Of a stretch of 64,000 bases of DNA, positions 21,701 to 31,166 are shown in pieces. Source of the stretch: Tardiphaga sp. vice304 (GTDB lineage: Bacteria > Pseudomonadota > Alphaproteobacteria > Rhizobiales > Xanthobacteraceae); the NCBI RefSeq assembly GCF_007018905.1, contig NZ_CP041402.1, positions 1,166,001 through 1,230,000 on the forward strand. Reading direction: 5' to 3'. The position numbers and the translations under genes were made by a program. The stretch's first letter is position 1; every line of letters starts with the position of its first letter. A model generated the notes under the pieces. It saw nothing but the letters and a program-made list of their open reading frames with translations, ran no database searches and was not told where the DNA came from.

Positions 21701-24237
21701 CGCGCCGCGGGCCCGTCGCCAGTCAGCTCGCGCGCCTGCCGCATTCAGTCGGCTTGTCGCCAATCCGTCACCCGAAACCTGGCGTGTCATTGCCGGAGCC
21801 CGCGTCCGCGTCGACGCCGCCCGACCTTGAGTTCTTCAATGGCCTCGGGGGTTTTGATAAAGACGGTCGCGAGTATGTAACCATCCTTGATGCAGGCCGG
21901 ACGACGCCGGCACCCTGGATCAACGTGATCGCAAATCCCACCTTCGGCTTCCAGTGCTCGGTCGAGGGGAGCGGCTACATCTGGGCTGAAAACAGTCGTG
22001 AAAACCAGCTCACGCCATGGTCGAACGATCCGGTCGGAGACCCGTCGGGCGAAGCGATTTACATTCGTGACGAAGAGACCTTTGATCTCTGGAGCCCAAC
22101 CGCGCTGCCGATCCGCGACGGGGGGACCTACATTGCGCGCCACGGTTTTGGCTACAGCCGCTTCGAGCATGAGGCGAACGGTATTGCGCTGGAATTGCTG
22201 CAATACGTTCCGGTTGCCGATCCGATCAAGATTTCCTGCCTCACGCTACGAAACCTCTCCGGCCGGCCGCGCAGGCTGTCGATCACCTCTTACGCGGAAT
22301 GGGTGCTAGGCACTTCCCGCGGAGCGTCGGGTCCGTTTATCACAACAGAAATGGATGGGGCCACCGGCGCGATGCTGGCCCGCAATCCCTGGGGTATGGC
22401 CTTCCCCGGCCGCACCGCTTTTGCCGATCTTAGGGGCCGGCAGACATCTTGGACCGCCGACCGCACCGAATTTCTTGGTCGCAATGGCGGGCCTGAGTCG
22501 CCCGCGGCGCTGATAGGGAGGGTCCCTCTCTCCAAAACAACAGGTGCCGGACTCGATCCCTGCGCTGCCTTGCAATGCGTCGTTGAGCTTGCCGCAGGCG
22601 AGACCATCGAAGTGGTATCCTTCCTCGGGCAATGTACCACGCTTGACGCGGCCCATGCGCTGATCACCCGCTATCGCGAGGCCGATCTCGACGCCGTACT
22701 CAAAGAGGTGACCGATCAATGGAAGACGTTGCTTGGCGCGGTCCAGGTCAAGACGCCGGATCGAACGATGGATATCATGTTGAACGGCTGGCTGCTCTAT
22801 CAAACGCTTGCATGCCGTATCTGGGCACGCTCGGCCTTTTACCAGGCAAGTGGCGCCTTCGGTTTCCGCGATCAGCTTCAGGATAGTATGGCACTGACCT
22901 TCGCCAGCCCGGATGAGACACGGCGCCACCTTTTGCGCGCCGCTGCGCGCCAGTTCTCAGAAGGCGACGTGCAGCACTGGTGGTTGCCGCATTCCGGGCA
23001 GGGGGTGCGAACACGGATCTCGGATGATCGAGTCTGGCTCGCGTTTGCGACTGCGACCTACGTTGTTTCGTCGGGCGACTCTGCAGTTTTGGATGAAACA
23101 ATTCCGTTTCTTGAAGGGCCGCAGCTCCAACTTGGTGAACACGACGCGTTTTTCCAGCCGATGATTGCGGATGAAAAGGCGTCTCTGTTCGAGCACTGTG
23201 CTCGAGGCCTAGATCAGTGCGTTGAACTCACGGGCAAGCACGGCTTACCGCTGATGGGCACCGGCGACTGGAACGACGGTATGAACCGGGTCGGCGAAGG
23301 CGGTCAAGGCGAAAGCGTTTGGCTAGGCTGGCTCCTGCTGCGCACCATCGAAATGTTGGCGCCGCTCGCGGAAAGCCGCGACGCCGACCGCGCCAGACGC
23401 TGGCGCGCTCACGCGGCATTGGTGCGGAATGCGATCGAGCAGGACGCTTGGGACGGCGAATGGTATCGCCGCGCGACCTACGATGATGGCACGTGGCTTG
23501 GCTCCAGGAATAATGACGAGTGCCAAATCGATTCAATAGCACAGTCGTGGGCGGTGTTGTCACGGGCTGCCGAGCCCGCGCGTGCCGCGGAAGCGATGGC
23601 ATCTCTGGAGGGGCACCTTATTCGCCACGAGGACGGTCTAGCTGTCCTGTTCTCGCCCCCTTTCGATACCACATCGCACGACCCCGGCTACATCAAGGGT
23701 TACCCTCCCGGCCTACGCGAAAACGGCGGCCAGTACAGTCACGCCGCGATGTGGGCGATCTTCGCGTTTGCGGAACTGGGCGCGGGCGACAAAGCACATG
23801 ATCTCTTTGCACTGCTTAATCCGATCAACCATGCCAAGACCTCCGAAGACGTCGAACGCTACAAGGTCGAACCTTACGTTGTCGCTGCCGATGTCTATTC
23901 AGTAGCGCCGCATGTGGGACGCGGGGGTTGGACCTGGTACACCGGTTCTGCCGCGTGGATGTATCGTGCCGGAATCGACGGCATTCTGGGCATTCGGCGC
24001 GACGGTGAGTTTCTTGTCATCGAGCCCCGCATTCCAGCCGCATGGCCCGGATTTGAAGTCATCGTAATAGTGGGATCGACGCGCTACGAAATCCGCTTTT
24101 CCACGCGATTTATCGGTGATCACAGTGTTCCGAATGTCATCCTCGACGGCACAATCGGTCCGCTTGACCAACTACCGCTCCGTGTCGCCCTCGACGGCAA
24201 AACCCACAAACTGGAGATTTACGCAGCAAAGCATTGA
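15703..24237 (+). CDS. ndvB: cyclic beta-1,2-glucan synthase (NdvB/ChvB type)
   Basis: A 2844-residue inner-membrane enzyme, the usual length for NdvB/ChvB/Cgs, which makes cyclic beta-1,2-glucans for the periplasm (osmotic adaptation, host interaction). Order: cytoplasmic N-terminus; membrane helices from about residue 410; the GT84 glycosyltransferase domain with DADTRLPRDA (about 636), GGIDPYAAAVSDVYQ and the QxxRW motif QHRWTRGDW (about 783); more helices (about 825-1000); carbohydrate-binding/glycoamylase-like repeats; and a C-terminal GH94 phosphorylase-like domain with TGDWNDGMNRVGEGGQGESV (catalytic-type Asp about 2525). No frameshift in 8.5 kb. The start could also be ATG 15721; no strong ribosome site is seen. 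It stands alone, with IS elements on both sides. Confidence 0.95.
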   Translation: MTGNPRMKWIFQSFRERRSRLPPWNDPSPVREELFGVERLEQHAKSLAAAQLVTTRPARVLSLPTRLSDNAAILLKAYRASAAELEGGRSVVPAAEWLLDNYHLVEEQIREIRVDLPSGYYRQLPKLAEGPFAGYPRVFGLAWAFVAHTDSHFDPQTLRRFIAAYQQVQPLLIGELWAVAITLRIVLIENLRRLADQITAGQRSRADADALASRLLAPGGFKSALEVGARPAEPLSEVFAAQLAKQLRDRDPKTTPALGWLEGKLRLQGLSMDEVVQHALQRLAASNVTVRNVITSMRLISDVDWAELFESVSLVDERLRGASAFAGMDFSTRNLYRSAIEQLAWRSTPSELEVAGLALDAARAAQATAVTAEEAERTGDPGYHLIAEGRPAFEEMIGFRPALGLRLSRFNIRLGIAGYVGSILIATALLLSLALWALAIPELATGWLILLALVGLLPASEVATAFINRAIMLSFGAVILPGLELTAGVPQSLRTLVAVPTLLTSEADLLEQIERLEVHHLAGAGGDLTFVLLSDGVDADQEIVEGDGSLLAVAAEAIEQLNHRYPPGPGGKRFLLLHRRRVFNAGENKWMGWERKRGKLHELNRLLRGAVDTTFMSVEGSASQVPPDVRYVITLDADTRLPRDAAVRLIGKMAHPLNRPKFNATEQRIVHGYAILQPRVMPSLPVGREGSLYQKIFSGPGGIDPYAAAVSDVYQDLFGEGSYTGKGIYDVDAFEAALSGRIPENALLSHDLFEGVFARAGLASDVEVVEEFPSRYDVAAKRQHRWTRGDWQLLPWIFGHHSGRWLVPPVGRWKMLDNLRRSLLGPLTLIALFTCWLLPLRSAIPAALMVLATIAIPAFLPALLTLLPRRAGILFRSHIDRITGDFRTAATQVFLSVAFLADQAWCMGDAIARTLVRVLLTRRHLLEWTTAAQSMRNPRLALGGFYSEMAGGTLLAIVLAVATVAFAPSSWPLVLPFALLWMAAPGLALWASGSPSVTRQLAVSDLDARELRLTARRTWRFFETFVTISDNMLPPDNFQEDPKPVIAHRTSPTNMGLYLLSAIAARDFGWAGTTQTVERLEKTLNTMQKLPRFKGHFFNWYGTLDLQTLNPAYVSSVDSGNLAGHLIVVANACEEWTDALVASDARRGMMDNLRLAREALDRFRAQSGDAGVLLASVLAEIAAQLEKEQTFEALSPALDRLAERAAKAARSIIAEFADDPSQDLVFWTEALETSLAEHVRDKEIASTPRVLKDRLLALADIARDLALAMDFKFLVDPERKLLSIGYSVADMRLDTNCYDLLASEARLASLFAIAKGDVPTKHWFRLGRTATPLDGGSALISWSGSMFEYLMPSLVMRAPAGSLLEQTNRRVVARQGSYGRSLGIPWGISESAYNARDIEFTYQYSNFGVPGLGLKRGLSENVVIAPYATGLATMVDPHGAQLNFESLVAIGLRGRYGFYEAVDFTRSRLPDDEDMAIIRSFMAHHQGMTIVAIANTLQDGQMRARFHREPIIQSCELLLQERTPRDVAIAHPRAEEVKASAVEATVDASGVRRLTQDSLAGPPVTHLLSNGRYAVMLTATGGGYSRWRELAVTRWREDTTRDDQGSFIFLRDMQTETVWPAAQPIRSDTNENEVFFGEDHAQFVRRDGTLTTTMDIMVSGEDDCEVRRISLNNSRRRPREIEITSYAELVLTAPATDNAHPAFAKMFVQTEYLAECGALIATRRPRAPDEPRIWAAHFAVVEGEIVGDLQYESDRARFVGRCRTVESAAAIEHHQPLSNTVGTVLDPIFSLRLKIRVPPRKVARVAFWTLVAATRAELLDLIDKHHDSSAFDRVKTLAWTQAQVQLRHLGVEAEEAADFQRLAAPILYADPRFRAQSEAIIRGAAAQSGLWPLSISGDLPIVLLRIDDTEDIAQVRQLLRAHEYWRLKGLGVDLVIVNERASSYIQDLQIAIETAVRSSQSQPPLSDGLAKGSVYTLRADLMSVDARSLLQSIARVVLVARRGPVASQLARLPHSVGLSPIRHPKPGVSLPEPASASTPPDLEFFNGLGGFDKDGREYVTILDAGRTTPAPWINVIANPTFGFQCSVEGSGYIWAENSRENQLTPWSNDPVGDPSGEAIYIRDEETFDLWSPTALPIRDGGTYIARHGFGYSRFEHEANGIALELLQYVPVADPIKISCLTLRNLSGRPRRLSITSYAEWVLGTSRGASGPFITTEMDGATGAMLARNPWGMAFPGRTAFADLRGRQTSWTADRTEFLGRNGGPESPAALIGRVPLSKTTGAGLDPCAALQCVVELAAGETIEVVSFLGQCTTLDAAHALITRYREADLDAVLKEVTDQWKTLLGAVQVKTPDRTMDIMLNGWLLYQTLACRIWARSAFYQASGAFGFRDQLQDSMALTFASPDETRRHLLRAAARQFSEGDVQHWWLPHSGQGVRTRISDDRVWLAFATATYVVSSGDSAVLDETIPFLEGPQLQLGEHDAFFQPMIADEKASLFEHCARGLDQCVELTGKHGLPLMGTGDWNDGMNRVGEGGQGESVWLGWLLLRTIEMLAPLAESRDADRARRWRAHAALVRNAIEQDAWDGEWYRRATYDDGTWLGSRNNDECQIDSIAQSWAVLSRAAEPARAAEAMASLEGHLIRHEDGLAVLFSPPFDTTSHDPGYIKGYPPGLRENGGQYSHAAMWAIFAFAELGAGDKAHDLFALLNPINHAKTSEDVERYKVEPYVVAADVYSVAPHVGRGGWTWYTGSAAWMYRAGIDGILGIRRDGEFLVIEPRIPAAWPGFEVIVIVGSTRYEIRFSTRFIGDHSVPNVILDGTIGPLDQLPLRVALDGKTHKLEIYAAKH

Positions 24238-24800
24238 GAGCGCTTTTTGTGAAAATATTCTATCCAAAATGGTTATTCCAAATCCGACAGCCGCGAGAGA
24301 CGAAGCCGTATCATTCGAACGACCACCAAGAGTTGCCGAAACGACATGGTATTTAATTAAGCCCGACGCACAGACGGCATATACTCTGGCCCACCCGCGT
24401 TGCTGAAACAACGTCAGAGTGTCAATCGGCCCTTTAATTGCGATCTGTTGTCAAGCACCCTTTCATCCGCCCTCAGCAAAGCCGTAGCGCTCGCCCCGTC
24501 GAATCTGGATGGGGCCGTGTAGACGGGGCAAGAATGGCCGGCGTTACTACAGCGGTAGGTGTTGGATCTTCTTTTGCCGTAGGAGAAATTTTACCACGGT
24601 AGCTTTGATGCCATCGCCAGGGTCATGGTTCTTTCCGAGGTCGCCAAGCGCCTCATGATGATGTCCGGGGCGGGTGCCTCAACGTGTGCAGCGGAGTGCG
24701 GACGAGCTGCCACCAGCCGATTGACCGAGGTCACCGCGACCACCGTCCCAGCGGGACATCGCCAGCCCGGCGGACCGGACCGGAAAGCTTCAGTATGCGT
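24238..24800. other. non-coding stretch, nothing certain
   Basis: No convincing gene. AT-rich DNA follows the glucan synthase, then GC-rich DNA leads into the IS110 remnant. Part of 24440-24620 may be the outer end of that remnant, but no terminal repeat could be paired. Confidence 0.4.
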
Positions 24801-25560
24801 TCAGGCCGGTGTGGCATGGCCCCAGTCGAACGAGGTGCCATCGACCCAAATGCAGTGAAGGATGACGACAATCTTTCGGGCAACGGCGGTCTTTGCCTTC
24901 TTCACACCTATTCGCTTTGCGAGCTTCATTCCCCAGACTTTGAGGGAGGACCATTTTTTGGTCCGATAGAGCAGAACGGTCGCCGCCTCGAACAAGTAGG
25001 ATCGGAGAAGACGGTCGCCCCATCGCGATATCTTGCCGCTAGTGTCGGTTTCTCCAGATTGGTTGCGCCGAGGCGTAAGGCCGAGATAGGCGCCGACCGT
25101 AGAGGCCGATCGGAAGCGGGACGGATCGTCGATCGTATGGCGGAACGTGAGGGCCGTCACCACTCCGACGCCTGGAACTGTCATCAGGTGCCGCGTCGTC
25201 TCGTCCGACATCGCCAATCGGCGGACCTCGTCGTCAAACTTGCTCTGCTGGTGACAGATATGCTCATAAATCGACAGGAGCGGCGCGGTCACGCTGAGAA
25301 GCTGGTGATCTTTGCCGAGTATCTCGCTGACCTGATTGCGGAACTGTTGGCCGATGGCGCGAGGGAATAGCAATCCATATTCCTTGATCAGACTGCGGAC
25401 TTGGTTCTCAATGTCCCGGCGCATGCATACGAGTCAGGATCGCGCGACGAGTATCGCGCGGACCTTTGACTTTCCTCGCTTTTAACTTTTACTTCTCGAT
25501 ACCAACCGACCCGTACCAGTTCGGCAAGACCTCGAGCGTCATTTTGATCACTCTTGTTCA
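24801..25560 (-). pseudogene. IS110-family transposase, truncated and frameshifted
   Basis: IS110 transposases combine an N-terminal DEDD domain with a C-terminal Transposase_20 domain. Here the readable part starts inside the DEDD domain ([20 protein letters not shown], 25560 downward), loses frame at about 25465 and meets a TGA a few codons on. It then continues through LTVTAP.. and [14 protein letters not shown] (the helix-hairpin-helix region), [14 protein letters not shown] and the natural C-terminus. The first about 90 residues are missing: at 25560 the frame is fused to an unrelated IS3-type reading frame. Confidence 0.8.
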
Positions 25561-26149
25561 GCGGCCCCGCCAAACGCGTGCGCTGACGATAAACACTGGC
25601 GCGCGACACGTTCAGCGCAGCGCACGCACTGGCGGTGAGGCCAGGTGTTGGCGCCAGCGCGATGACGGCATCAATCGTGATGCGTCGTCGTCGGCTGTCG
25701 CCAGCGGGAGGCCCAACAAGGCTGCCACTATTTTTTTGGATCGAGATGATCGTCTCGGCGTGCTCCAGCCTGCGCAAGAGCCGCGCATTCTCCCGTTTGG
25801 CCTGCGCTAGTTCCGCTGCCATCGGATTGCGCAGCGCGGGTTTGGGTCCTCGTTTGATCGACGTCTTTGCACCGAGCGCGCCAGCGTCGCGCAGCCGGCG
25901 CCATTCGCTCAAAGTTGACGAGTACAGACCTTCCCGGCGCAGGATTGTGCCGGTGCCGCCAGCGGGAGCGCGATCGATCTCCGCCAGAACCTGCAGCTTG
26001 TACTGCCCGGTGAACGTTCGACGGCGCGCCCGATCCAACAGTTCAGGAGTTGCCGCCGCAGGGTTTGGCACGGCGGTCGGCCTCCGGCCTTCCGCCGCGC
26101 CAAACCCTGCTGCACCACCCAACTTCGTGTCTTTGCTTGGCATAACCAT
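25560..26149 (-). pseudogene. IS3-type transposase N-terminal part, 3'-truncated
   Basis: About 197 residues: a helix-turn-helix domain ([36 protein letters not shown]), a coiled-coil heptad stretch ([19 protein letters not shown]) and a second helix-turn-helix ([20 protein letters not shown]). The DDE catalytic domain expected next is absent; the frame runs directly into IS110 sequence after RLAGPL. Starts are possible at 26149 (ATG) or 26143. Confidence 0.65.
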
Positions 26150-26406
26150 GTGATCTCTGTCCTACGCCCCGAGGCTAAACTCTTCGGACTCAGATGTCTC
26201 ATGATCATTGGCACGGAGGGTCAAGCGTTTCCGAAAAAAAACTTTTCTTAAAAGATTACAGAACCGACGGAACTTTTCGCCCTGGCGCGAATATGCATTA
26301 GCTCGGATAGCGCTCGGAGCGGCGTGATCCCCGGGAAGAAGAGCTTCGATATCCGCGGCTCTCGCGCAATCGATCAGCTAAGTGCGGGAGTCGCTGGGGG
26401 GATACC

Positions 26407-29047
26407 GTGTTCAATAGAAAAGACGAGACGGCGCGGATTGGCGCGCTGCAGAGCGCGATCTTCAACAGTGCGAACTTCTCCAGCATCGCCACCGACGCCA
26501 AGGGCGTCATCCAGATCTTCAACGTCGGCGCCGAGCGGATGCTCGGCTATGCCGCCGCCGACGTGATGAACAAGATTACGCCGGCCGACATTTCTGATCC
26601 GCAGGAACTGATCGCCCGCGCCAAGGCGCTCAGCGTCGAGCTCGCAACCCCGATCACGCCGGGCTTCGAGGCCCCTGGTGTTCAAGGCCTCGCGCGGGAT
26701 CGAGGACATCTACGAATTGACCTATATCCGCAAGGATGGAAGCCGATTCCCGGCCGTGGTGTCGGTCACGGCGCTGCGCGACGCGCAGGACGTTATCATC
26801 GGCTATCTGCTCATTGGCACCGACAACATCGCGCGCAAACTTGCGGAAGAAGCGCTGCTCCAGGCGGGAACCCTGCAGAGCGCAATCTTCAATAGCGCCA
26901 ACTTCTCCAGCATCGCCACCGACGCCAAGGGCGTCATTCAGATATTCAACGTCGGCGCCGAGCGGATGCTCGGCTATGCCGCCGCCGAGGTCATGAACAA
27001 GATCACGCCGGCCGACATTTCCGATCCGCAGGAACTGATCGCCCGCGCCAAGGCGCTGAGCGTCGAACTCGGAACCCCGATCATGCCGGGCTTCGAGGCC
27101 CTGGTGTTCAAGGTCTCGCGCGGGATCGATGATATCTACGAGCTGACCTACATCCGCAAGGATGGCAGCCGATTCCCGGCGGTGGTTTCCATTACAGCAC
27201 TGCGCGACGCGCAGGACGTCATCATTGGTTACCTCTTGATCGGCACCGAACTCAAGGCGGGAGCCCTGCAGAGCGCCATTTTCAACAGCGCCAACTTCTC
27301 CAGCATCGCCACCGACGCCAAGGGCGTCATTCAGATCTTCAATGTCGGCGCCGAGCGGATGCTCGGTTATGCGGCAGCCGACGTGATGAACAAGATTACG
27401 CCGGCTGACATTTCCGATCCGCAGGAACTGATCGCGCGCGCCAAGGCGCTGAGCGTCGAGCTCGCAACCCCGATCACGCCGGGCTTCGAGGCCCTGGTGT
27501 TCAAGGCCTCGCGCGGGATCGAGGACATCTACGAATTGACCTATATCCGCAAGGATGGAAGCCGATTCCCGGCCGTGGTGTCGGTCACCGCACTTCGCGA
27601 CGCGCAAGCGACCATCATTGGGTATCTGCTAATCGGCACCGACAACACCGCGCGCAAACTGGTCGAGGAAGAGCAAAAGAAGTCCGATCAACGCCTGCGC
27701 GACCAGCAATTCTACACACGCTCGCTGATCGAATCCAATATCGACGCACTGATGACCACCGATCCGTCCGGCATCATCACCGACGTCAACAAGCAGATGG
27801 AGGCGCTTACCGGCTGCACGCGCGACGAGCTGATCGGCGCGCCGTTCAAGGGGTATTTCACCGATCCGGAGCGCGCCGAGGCGGCGATCAATCGGGTGCT
27901 GAGCGAAAAGTCGGTCACCGAATACGAGCTGACGGCGCGCGCCCGTGACGGCAAGCAGACGGTGGTGTCCTACAATGCAACCACGTTTTACGATCGGAAC
28001 CGCACCCTGCAGGGCGTCTTCGCCGCGGCGCGCGACGTCACCGAACGCAAGCGGGTGGAGGCGGAATTGCAGCAGGCCAAGGCCGCCGCCGAGAGCGCGA
28101 GCCGGACCAAATCGGATTTTCTGGCGAGCATGAGCCATGAGATCCGAACGCCGATGAATGCGATCATGGGAATCTCGGACCTGCTGGCGAAGACCGCTCT
28201 CTCGCCGGAGCAGGACATCTGGGTCGAAAGCGAAGTCGGGAAAGGCAGCGTGTTTGCTTTCGCGGTACCCTTCGAGATCTCCGCTACGGTCAATCGACCG
28301 GCGGCCGTTCCGGTTGGAGCGGATCCCGAACAGCCGCTGCCGGCGCTGCGAATTCTCCTGGCGGAGGACTCTCCCGACAACTGCATAATCACGTTGGCCT
28401 ATCTGGAGGACACGCCGTACCATGTCGAGATCGCCGAGACCGGTGCCATCGCCTGCAAAATGTTTGAACTCGGACGCTACGATCTAATCCTGATGGACCG
28501 GCAAATGCCGGTGATGGATGGCTTGACCGCGACGCGGACGATTCGGGCGTGGGAGCAGGCGAACCATCGGCCGCCCACGCCGATCGTTGCACTGACGGCC
28601 TCTGCCCTGAAGGGCGATCGGGAAATGTGTTTGGCGGCGGGATGCACGGCTTTTTTGACGAAGCCCATCAAACAAGAAGTGCTGCTGCAGGCGATCAGGG
28701 AGCACTCCCTGGTCGCACCTTCGTCGTCGAAAGACGAAAGCAACTGGATGGACCTGATCCGTTTGAGTGCTAAATCTAAATCCGCAATCCGGATCCCTGC
28801 GTATCTGCGGAACTGCAAGCAGCATGTCATCGTGATGCTGGACGCCCTGGATCGCGTTGACTTCGAGACCGTGACGATTCTGGGACACCAGATGATGGGC
28901 TCCGGGGGCATGTTTGGATTCCAGACCATTACCGACATCGGCAGATCAATTGAACAGGCAGCCGAGAGCGCCGATTCCGATGCGTCGCGCAAGTGGGTGG
29001 GTGCATTGTCCATCTATCTGGATGGTGTCGAGACCATTTCCAAGTAA
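26407..29047 (+). pseudogene. multi-PAS hybrid histidine kinase, frameshifted and missing its catalytic core
   Basis: Start GTG 26407 after a GGGGGG run. Domain order: three tandem, nearly identical PAS repeats (each starting LQSAIFNSANFSSIATDAKG), a fourth, different PAS (IDALMTTDPSGIITDVNKQM), a HisKA H-box (SMSHEIRTPMNAIMG, near 28130), a receiver domain (LILMDRQMPVMDG, phospho-acceptor near 28497) and a C-terminal Hpt-like segment (LGHQMMGSGGMFGF). Repeat 1 has CCCC where the others have CCC (near 26672), which breaks the frame. From about 28210 the H-box region joins directly to IWVESEVGKGSVFAFAVP, the last strand of an HATPase domain, so most of the ATP-binding domain (about 150 or more residues) is deleted in frame. 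As it stands it cannot autophosphorylate. Confidence 0.88.
26446..27650 (+). repeat. three tandem PAS-coding repeats
   Basis: Units begin at 26446, 26873 and 27266 (spacings 427 and 393 bp). Apart from the extra C, units 1 and 3 are identical over more than 100 bases in their second halves; unit 2 carries scattered substitutions. Recent duplication or gene conversion is implied. Confidence 0.9.
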
Positions 29048-29051
29048 GTAT

Positions 29052-29073
29052 CCCCGGCAAAGCCGGGGGCTTT
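29052..29073 (+). terminator. hairpin after the kinase gene
   Basis: CCCCGGC/GCCGGGG stem with an AAA loop directly after the stop at 29047, followed by GGCTTT. The T run is weak, so termination efficiency is uncertain. Confidence 0.5.
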
Positions 29074-29912
29074 AGGAATTGGGCCGCCGAAGCGGCCACG
29101 CTGGATCCGAAGCTCTATCTATTTGGTCGGCGCACGAAATACTCCCGCCCGCGCCACCCGACCTTACTTACAACTTTTTTCGCGCCACTTCGGAGGACAG
29201 ATGCCTCTTGATAATCGCATCGCCATTTGATGGGGTTAAGGTCTCGCGATTGCCAATCGTCAAACTTCCTTTCGTGTGCATGGTGGCTCACGATCAGAGG
29301 TTCGGTGATGGGCGACCGCCGCAAATGTCAAACTTATACTGCCTCTCCGGCAGAGCCGGGAGGGCTCCCGGTTATGCTAGTCTAGCCTGCACTCAATCCC
29401 AAAACCAAATCTGGCCTATACAAAAAATTGAGAAATAAATACCGATATTGGATCAAAAGCAGTATTTCGACTTACACGATTCCGCTCGTGCCGCTTCGTC
29501 TTATGTCGGCCTCTCATGTTGTCCAGAGTGTGCGACCGGCCCGAGATTTGGTTACTTCCGTTGTTGGCACTAAACGGACCAACCGGGCCGGTCTGACGAT
29601 GTCCGTTTCGGGAGGAAAACCAGAAGTCATCGGGCAACGTTCAAAACGACGCGAATGACCCTTCTCGGACATCGGCGGTCGTTAGACTTGGTCGAGCCGG
29701 CAATGGAACTATTAAAACGCTAAAGCATTGGAAAACAATGGCGGCGTCCAAACGCTGTCTGCAAAGCTGAAGGATGCCATGCACAAGCTGCAATGGGTCT
29801 CGGATTCCCTAGCAGTAGTTTCTGAAATTTTCCGCCGAGGGCGGCCGGGGTTTGCTGCGCCAGATCGGCCAGTAGCTATGGTCGAGTCCGTCAATCTGAA
29901 AGGTCCCCGGCC
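29074..29912. other. non-coding stretch
   Basis: No supported gene. Another CCGGC/GCCGG hairpin lies near 29346-29378. A 62-codon TTG frame at 29728-29916 is open but has no ribosome site or recognisable similarity. The promoter of the alcohol dehydrogenase probably lies at its right end, but no consensus could be assigned. Confidence 0.5.
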
Positions 29913-31004
29913 ATGAATATCATGACGCCGCCAAAACTAGCTACGCGCACTCCAACAACAGGGACGATGAAAGCGTTCGTTTATCTGGGGCCGGGAAAAA
30001 AGGCTCTCGAAGAACGGCCCAAACCGGAAATCACCGCGTCCACCGACGCAATCGTCAGGGTTACCAAAACGACGATTTGCGGCACTGACCTGCATATTCT
30101 CAAGGGCGACGTCCCGACTTGCCAGCCTGGCCGCATTCTCGGCCATGAGGGAGTTGGCATCGTTGAGCAGGTGGGGGCGGCGGTGGCAGCATTCAAAGTG
30201 GGCGATCGCGTTCTGATCTCCTGCGTCAGTGCCTGTGGTAAGTGCGAATATTGCCGCAGGCAGATGTACTCCCACTGCACGACCGGCGGCTGGATCCTCG
30301 GCAACACCATCGACGGCACGCAAGCCGAGTTCGTCCGCATTCCCTACGCCGATACAAGCCTCTATCCGATTCCCGCCAGCGCGGATGAAGAGGCACTGGT
30401 GATGCTGAGCGACATCCTGCCCACTGGCTTTGAGTGCGGCGTGCTCAACGGCAAGGTTGCGCCGGGAAATACCGTGGCGATCGTCGGTGCGGGCCCGATT
30501 GGGCTCGCAGCACTCCTCACCGCCCAATTCTACTCGCCGGCCGAGATCATTATGATTGATCTTGACGACAACCGCCTTGAAGTAGCCAGGCGCTTCGGCG
30601 CTACGGCAACCATCAACAGCACCGATGGGAAGGCATTGGAGGCGGTCATGACGATGACCGGCAAGCGCGGCGTCGATACCGCCATAGAGGCGGTCGGCAT
30701 TCCGGTCACCTTCGAACTTTGCCAAAAACTGGTCGCGCCAGGAGGCACTGTCGCCAATATCGGGGTGCATGGAAAGAAGGTCGATCTCCATCTCGAGGAT
30801 TTGTGGGACCGCAATATCTCGATCACGACACGGCTGGTCGACACAGTCACTATACCGATGCTATTCAAAACTGTTGGCGCTCACAAGATTGATCCCAAGC
30901 GTCTCATCACGCATCGTTTCAAGCTCGATAATATTCTCGACGCATACGAGACTTTCGGCAACGCTGCCAAGACCAAAGCCCTAAAGGTTATCATCGAGAC
31001 TTAG
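29913..31004 (+). CDS. zinc-dependent alcohol dehydrogenase
   Basis: A 363-residue medium-chain dehydrogenase that would oxidise or reduce alcohols/aldehydes with NAD(P). It has the catalytic zinc site ICGTDLHILKGD and GHEGVG, the structural zinc cysteines CGKCEYCRRQMYSHC and the Rossmann motif IVGAGPIGLAAL. The start may be ATG 29913 or ATG 29967 (MKAFVYLGPG), which matches the N-terminus of the paralogue at 49541. The frame is intact, whereas the paralogue has two frameshifts. It stands alone; next to it is a response-regulator fragment. Substrate unknown. Confidence 0.9.
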   Translation: MNIMTPPKLATRTPTTGTMKAFVYLGPGKKALEERPKPEITASTDAIVRVTKTTICGTDLHILKGDVPTCQPGRILGHEGVGIVEQVGAAVAAFKVGDRVLISCVSACGKCEYCRRQMYSHCTTGGWILGNTIDGTQAEFVRIPYADTSLYPIPASADEEALVMLSDILPTGFECGVLNGKVAPGNTVAIVGAGPIGLAALLTAQFYSPAEIIMIDLDDNRLEVARRFGATATINSTDGKALEAVMTMTGKRGVDTAIEAVGIPVTFELCQKLVAPGGTVANIGVHGKKVDLHLEDLWDRNISITTRLVDTVTIPMLFKTVGAHKIDPKRLITHRFKLDNILDAYETFGNAAKTKALKVIIET

Positions 31005-31166
31005 GCCTGATCGCGACGCCATCGTCCAAAAGAAACGACCTCAGCGAGGGATATACGCTGAGGCCGTTATTCCATCGGATGCCTTGGGCGATGGGCATCC
31101 GGCAGTGCAGCTACAAGTTAAGCAGGCGGCAATGGATCCAGGCGACGGGGCCAAGCCGCCAATGCT

